NCBI GenBank assembly: GCA_022609375.1
Contig: JAGKQE010000011.1
Location: 310,001 to 374,000, forward strand
Length of the DNA stretch: 64,000 nt
Source: Xenosphaeropsis pyriputrescens
Taxonomy: Eukaryota > Ascomycota > Leotiomycetes > Phacidiales > Phacidiaceae
Direction of reading: 5' to 3'
Shown: one piece after another, positions 58,778 through 64,000 of the stretch
Position numbering within the stretch: the stretch's first letter is position 1
Layout: each line of letters begins with the position of its first letter
The notes under the pieces: generated by a model
What the model was told of the DNA's origin: nothing
What the model saw: the letters and a program-made list of their open reading frames with translations, nothing else
The model's database searches: none
Position numbers and translations under genes: made by a program

Positions 58778-60813
58778 TTATAATTTACCACGGTTCAAGA
58801 ACTGTTTTGGAAGATCAACATGACGAGCTCGTAAAAACTCTGCAACGTTCTTCCCAAGGAAGTCATAGGTGCTTGAAGAGTTCACCCCCCTATCCAGATG
58901 GTCGTGAAGAAGAAAGTGCACCGCATGGATATTTGGTAACTCGAATCGATCCTATATTATCACGTTAGTACTTCTACCAGATACAAATGTTAGCACAACG
59001 TACGATTTTCTTCCCACTATATTCTTCCGCAAGGAGGTCTTTGATCGTCGAAACCGAAAGAAGTGAACGCAACCAGTTGTATTCATCTTTGGAACGCACC
59101 CAAAACCCAACGTTAGCATTCGAGCCTTTATCACCGCTGCGAGCATGCACAAGCCAACCCAACGGTCCTCTGATCGTCTCTTCCCAGTTTTTCGTTACCC
59201 CTATGCTCTCATCCTGACTAGGCTGTTGCGCATTCCACTCCTTCGTAATTTTTGGTATCGGCACAGAAATATGTTTCCCGTTATGCGTGTGGCAGATATG
59301 CCTCACCTCATCTTGCGGAATGAGAGTGACAAAGTACTCGAAATATGGCTTTGGAACGCCTTGTCTGTAGTCGAGATTAAAGGTCGCGCCAGGATAGCTG
59401 CACATGATGAGGTCAAATATAGGACGCAGAAAGTTTTGCGGGAGGAGATTATTGGCATCTTTTGTTTGTGCAAAGATACGAAAGTCGACAGTGGCAGAGG
59501 ACTGAGAGGTGGGGTTGGATGGACAAGTTCCATTCGTGCTGAATTGAAGCGTGGAGAATCGGGGTGAATCACCAAATGCATGTCGTATTTGACTTTCTAA
59601 CATACGCGCCTTCGATTCCGTGTCGAGGCCAACCAGGAACCAGTGGATTTCTGCTTGGAAGCCACCTCGGGCTGTGATGCCTACTTTCGTAGTTGGAGGC
59701 GGTGGCATTCCTACGATTCCTTTCATAGCAACTCGATTTGTCCCCAAGTGTTCGAAGTCGATATCCGTCAAGGAGGCCGTGACATCGCTGTTGAAATACC
59801 ATGGACCTTGGATCTCGTAGAGCAACTGCGCTTTGCAAGTATCAATGCTCACTATTCCACCACTTGACTTCTGTTTGGTAATGACGACCTCTCCTTTCTT
59901 CCCGATCTCTGCAATCGGATATCCTATATCGTTCCATTGCCCCTCAAAATCCTTGAATCCGCTGAAGTTTCCTCCGCATACGTAATTCGAGCACTCAATC
60001 ATGTGTCCTGCAACAAAGGCTCTTGCCAACTCATCATAGTCATCTACTCCCCAAGAGTGCCACCAGCAAGCGGCTCCAATAACAGGAGAAGCATCACTTA
60101 CTCTTCCACAGATCACGATATCAGCACCCTTCTCAAAGGCCATCTTGATTCCCATACCCCCAAGGTATGCCTGTGCACCAATGATTCCACTGCTATCCCA
60201 ATCCTGTAACTTCTCTCCTGTGCATAGATTTTCGAGATCCGCGACAAGGCCGCTGGGATTCTGGGGGTTCAATCTCGATTTGATGTTCGGAAGAACATCA
60301 TCACCCTCGATCCAGGCAACATTACACCTCCCACCAAAGCCCCTCTCGTACACCATTTTGGCCACCTCTCTCCACAGCAGCTGTGTATCCAACCCGCCAG
60401 CATTCACGGCAACTTTAATACCGTACTTGACGATGTTTTCAAGGGCAGGGTCTAGGGCCTCCAAGAACGTAGCCTCAAAGGCCGCGGGATTTTCTGCAAG
60501 GCCCTGGTATGACTCGTTGCCAGCTGCCTTTCTACTGGCAATCACAGTCATATTTGCTTCCGACAACCAGTCGCCGATAATGACGTCCACAGGATCCGTG
60601 GGGTAGTTCTCAGCAAGGGTTGAGAATGCATGTCTGCGATCAGAACTTGATCCCGAAGCACCTGGAGATAGTGTTAGTGCTTTCTGCAGAACAAGATCAC
60701 GCATTTGGGAATAAGATACGAAGAGCTTATAAGGAGCATATACCAGCAATCCTCACAGCACGATTACGAGCCCCTGTTTGACTCTTCATCGAGGCGGCAA
60801 GATCGATATTCAT
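58778..60813 (-). CDS. AtuA-family protein (DUF1446)
   Basis: Three exons: 60813-60744, 60661-59004 and 58951-58778, giving 633 aa. The family is named from AtuA of Pseudomonas acyclic-terpene (citronellol/geraniol) utilisation; its biochemical role, especially in fungi, is not settled. Characteristic blocks include VDVIIGDWLSEANMT, KYGIKVAVNAGGLDTQ, GADIVICGRVSDASPVIGA and MIECSNYVCGGNFSGF. The C-terminal partner domain shows LGWLVHARSGDKGSNANVGF. The third exon supplies the family ending (AVHFLLHDHLDRGV...), so reading through the last intron gives a falsely short protein. An in-frame ATG at 60981 would add 56 residues; 60813 is chosen because the conserved RAVRIAG strand begins close after it. 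The carboxylase genes found beside bacterial AtuA are absent. Confidence 0.9.
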
Positions 60814-62369
60814 TTTCGGTGCCTGTTTAGTCTTCCAGTTACGAAGTTGAACTGCGGTATAACTTGGGTCGAGAATAGGTAGACGTTGACACTCATATGG
60901 TACGATCAAGTGTGGCTTCTGTTCTTGTGTAGCATTATATTGCGGGGAAATGCGGGGAAACTGGGGCCGACCCGCATGCATCAGCCCCCTGGGCCCTGGA
61001 CCGACAAAAGTTAATATGAAATAAGACCGTTCGATGTTTCTAAAACTTCAGCCTCATAAGTAAATATATTACCCATCATATATTGAGTAGTTAAGAGCTT
61101 TGGGTACCACGGTATCATTGACGAACCAATGTTGAGACGAAAGAAAGTAAATAGCAAAATACATCTACGTTGCTTTCTTGGAAATTTGTCACTTACTCAC
61201 ACTCTCAACACATTAATGAAACTGTGACGGCGTAATATCGAGAGAAACAAACGAAATCCTACATATACTTACATGACAACAAATAGGAAAGGAAAAGCAA
61301 AAAAAATAAAGCCAAGCTCCAGACGAACTCCAATTAAAAGCCTCTAGGTACTAGTATGACAAAAGAAATCCGTAGATTTGCTGAGCCCTGCCACTATTTA
61401 AATGTGGGCTCTCAATAAACAGTAAAAAGTTTTAAAGCACTCTGCCATTTAGACAGTCATTGAGTGGCCGCTCAGGACTGTGATTGTCAGTATAAACTAA
61501 CTTGTATGAGGTTATATGTACTAACATCTGTCAAGTACCTGAACATTTCAGACTTAAATGCCTACGATAGCTCAATGAGTCCTCCATTTGGGGTACAGGT
61601 TTGTAATTCGAGATTCGAGCTTTACTGACTAAGATTGAATGAATAGATAAATTGGACTTTTATCAGAATTCAACGGCAAAAGAACCTACATATAAAGCTG
61701 TGAGATGAATAGTAATTGTCGTCCAGTTTATATCTAGGGCCTCAAGATGATTCTGTTCATAATCCACTTCCACTAAAGTCTCCTTACTTCTTGGGCTTGT
61801 CTTGGAATGTGAAGTTCGCATGTCAAAATGTATGTGTTAGCAAATCCAGATATGGCCCACATTGAAACATCTCAATGATATCTTTCACTGATAATATATC
61901 TCCCATATCACATATTATAATATGCTTTTACACAAGTCGATTGTTCACAATACTACCAAACACAAATTCCAAAGCTATATTCACAAAAACAAAATATTCA
62001 ATTGAGCACATCGAATCATATAAATAGACTTTTTTCTTCTATTCACAAACAAGAACTTTTATAATTTTTGGTTCAGTACTAACTAGGCTGAGTAGCTGTT
62101 GAAGCGATTTGTGAGCCATCCCACCGAAAACGCAGGGGTATCTCGACATCGAATAGCAGAAAAGCCCCCATCCTATCTCAAATAGGGGTATATTGGCGCT
62201 AGTGAAAATCAACCACAACAGAAAGGGGTTTTTTTTTACAGATACGTCCCAATGCATGATAACATGCAAACAAGAAAAGCATCTGAATAGAAACAGAGAA
62301 GAATAAGCAGAGAAGAGTGTCAGTTCAGAGAAGAGTATGTCCATAGTCATTTGTCCAGCGTCACAGAAC
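60814..62369. other. AT-rich intergenic region
   Basis: About 1.55 kb, AT-rich especially at 61.0-62.1 kb. It includes the 3' UTR of the copper-fist gene at its right end. No gene or element recognised. Confidence 0.4.
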
Positions 62370-63953
62370 TTATATGTGTGAATCATGGTTGTGATTATGC
62401 TGATGGTGTGCATGAGGATCAAGAATGTTCGAAAAGTCGTATTTAACGTAGAGAAAATCGCTATTTCCCTGCATGTTCGAGAGCCCTGTAGGATCTGGAC
62501 TAGTAACCCCGTCGGCGTCCTCCGAAGAAGCTTCATATTCATTACAGAAAGAATGCGCTGCAGCATCTCGGAGTCTACCTAGGGTGTGCTCGTTGAAGGG
62601 GTGTGCAGGGCATGCCCAGCACTGGCAAGTGTCGCCACAGGAGCACAGGTGCTGCGTATCAGAATGCCCAGTACTTTCAACGGGGGCTGCTTCATTTTCC
62701 ACGTCGGTAGTAGTCGAGTCCACGCAAAACGCATGAGTGCTGTGGGCAGCACGCCAGTCCTCTTCAGTCAATGGTCGGTCACTTCCACCATATCCTTCAG
62801 GGTATTGGAAGCGGAAGTGGTTGTGATTGTGATTACCATTCGTGAAGTTTGGATGACTTGAATTGAGCATAAAGTTCTGACTCAGATCTTCAGAATAGTG
62901 AGACACTCCATTGCCGTTGACTTGAGGCATGCCGAGTGCGTGAATTTGTTGAAAGTTTGGCGCCAGTCCGTTGGTCTGATCTATTGACAATCGGTTGAGC
63001 GACATGTTCTTGGGAGAATACTGCTGATTGCACCCTCCATTGACTTTTGACATGTCGAATGCATTGTCCATTGAGAATGGGTGAGTAGGCATCTGTACGG
63101 TGGAGCAACAGCTGTTAGAGGCGAACCCGTTGTTCAATGGGCTCAGTGGATTAGACTCCATCAGAAGACCATTATCAACTCCGTAAGGGTCGGTAGGAAG
63201 TTTGTTGTATTGTGCCATTGGTGTCTTCATTGAGTTGGAGTGGTCGTGGTGATAGGGATGTAAGGTGCAAGGGAGTGGTGCCGTGAGGTCGGGGTCTTCA
63301 GAGAAGAAGCAAGGCTGTGATATGCAGGAGACTTGTGGCAATATATCTACCTGAGATACCTGAGGCGTGTATGTTGGAACTGGTATGCCATGCTGCGGTA
63401 AGCAACACGAATGTGGCACGCTGGCTGGTGGTATGTGTGTTGGAAACCCTCTACTTTGTTGTGAGATAGTTTGCGGAGAATCCGTTTGGCTCATGGATTT
63501 TCCAACTGAACATGACGATGACGATGATGTCCGCTCCATGGATAAGGATGTGCTGGATGATGTCCTGCTAGAGCTGAGGCCTGGAGTCTGATCCTCCGCC
63601 TTGGACATTGCACGGGAATCTCTGCGGGAGCAAGACTTCTTGCCGTTCTTGCTTATGGCCCCTTTGGAGTTGATACGTTGGATGTCGTTGGAAGCAGTCT
63701 TTCCACCACCACATACGCATGATTTATCTATAAATTCAGTTACTACGCTGCATTTCTAGATTGAGCGAGGGACTAACTTTTTGGAATGGCGGCAGTGATA
63801 GTGACGTTTCTCGGAGGACATTCACAATCGAGATTCTTGGCTTTGTGCGCACAGGTCGACGAGAGAGGTCTACCTGGTCTCTTCACTTGAAGCATAGGAC
63901 GATCGTTTTCGTGCCTGCACTTCGAGGAACGGTGACCTCGAATACATGGTTCG
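62370..63953 (-). CDS. Copper-fist transcription factor (Cuf1/Mac1/GRISEA-like), 5' part missing
   Basis: The window shows exons 63953-63778 and 63727-62370, about 510 codons; the first exon lies beyond the right edge. The first visible residues EPCIRGHRSSKCRHENDRP, with the GRP motif and a Cys-x-Cys (CECPP), form the copper-fist zinc/copper-responsive DNA-binding domain. Missing upstream is the short M...C start. A CTAAC branch point 12 bp before the AG at 63,954 supports an intron at 63,954 and beyond. The second exon begins KSCVCGGGK. Near the C-terminus is the copper-sensing Cys-rich block CSCGDTCQCWACPAHPFNEH, and the chain ends in a His-rich tail (HAHHQHNHNHDSH). Such factors switch copper-uptake genes. 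The middle is long, Ser/Asn/Pro-rich and low in complexity. Confidence 0.9.
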
Positions 63954-64000
63954 CTGTGACGGACGTTAGCTGTGTTGGCAATGGCACCGGAGTTCAACTG

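Overview
This is nuclear DNA from a filamentous ascomycete. Nearly every gene carries short introns with GT..AG ends (a CTAAC-type branch point precedes one of them). The gene families are fungal: a SREBP-like bHLH factor, a copper-fist regulator, Yme2, Kha1, Uve1 and a YAT-type permease. Coding density is low, with long intergenic tracts. The set and the strong CCA (Pro) preference in the HSP70 and amine oxidase genes would fit a Leotiomycete (Helotiales), but that placement is inference. There is no sign of bacterial or organellar DNA, a CRISPR array, or a recognisable secondary-metabolite cluster.

Layout. 0-13 kb is mostly housekeeping: a partial small basic nuclear-type protein diverging from mitochondrial succinyl-CoA ligase beta, a six-exon dienelactone hydrolase, a cytosolic HSP70, and the seven-exon AP-2 alpha adaptin. 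14-19 kb holds a secreted GDSL/SGNH esterase and a copper amine oxidase. 21.5-22.8 kb holds a bHLH regulator, followed by about 5.3 kb without convincing genes. 28-35.6 kb holds an EMI1-like twin-CX9C protein diverging from YME2, then a KHA1-type K+/H+ antiporter. 35.6-42.35 kb is gene-free and rich in microsatellites. 42.35-51.5 kb holds a conserved fungal protein often mislabelled 'gp1-like', a family-16 methyltransferase, an unrecognised 156-aa protein, and UV-damage endonuclease UVE1. 52.4-64 kb holds an amino-acid permease, an unrecognised membrane protein, a small putative membrane protein, an AtuA-family protein, and the 3' part of a copper-fist transcription factor running off the right edge.

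The genes do not form one pathway. Several serve mitochondria (LSC2, YME2, EMI1-like, probably a UVE1 isoform).

The most unusual structure is non-coding. A dispersed family of short elements is built from degenerate 18-bp tandem units. At least three copies have recognisable end motifs, which are inverted terminal repeats of about 20 bp (consensus TACTCGCCCRGATCTTCCAT). Copies or fragments lie at about 8.4-8.9, 27.88-28.05, 36.93-37.13, 52.04-52.17, 54.52-54.69 and 55.16-55.35 kb, always between genes. One copy is flanked by a perfect 5-bp direct repeat. They look like a non-autonomous (MITE-like) element with a minisatellite interior; I do not recognise the family.
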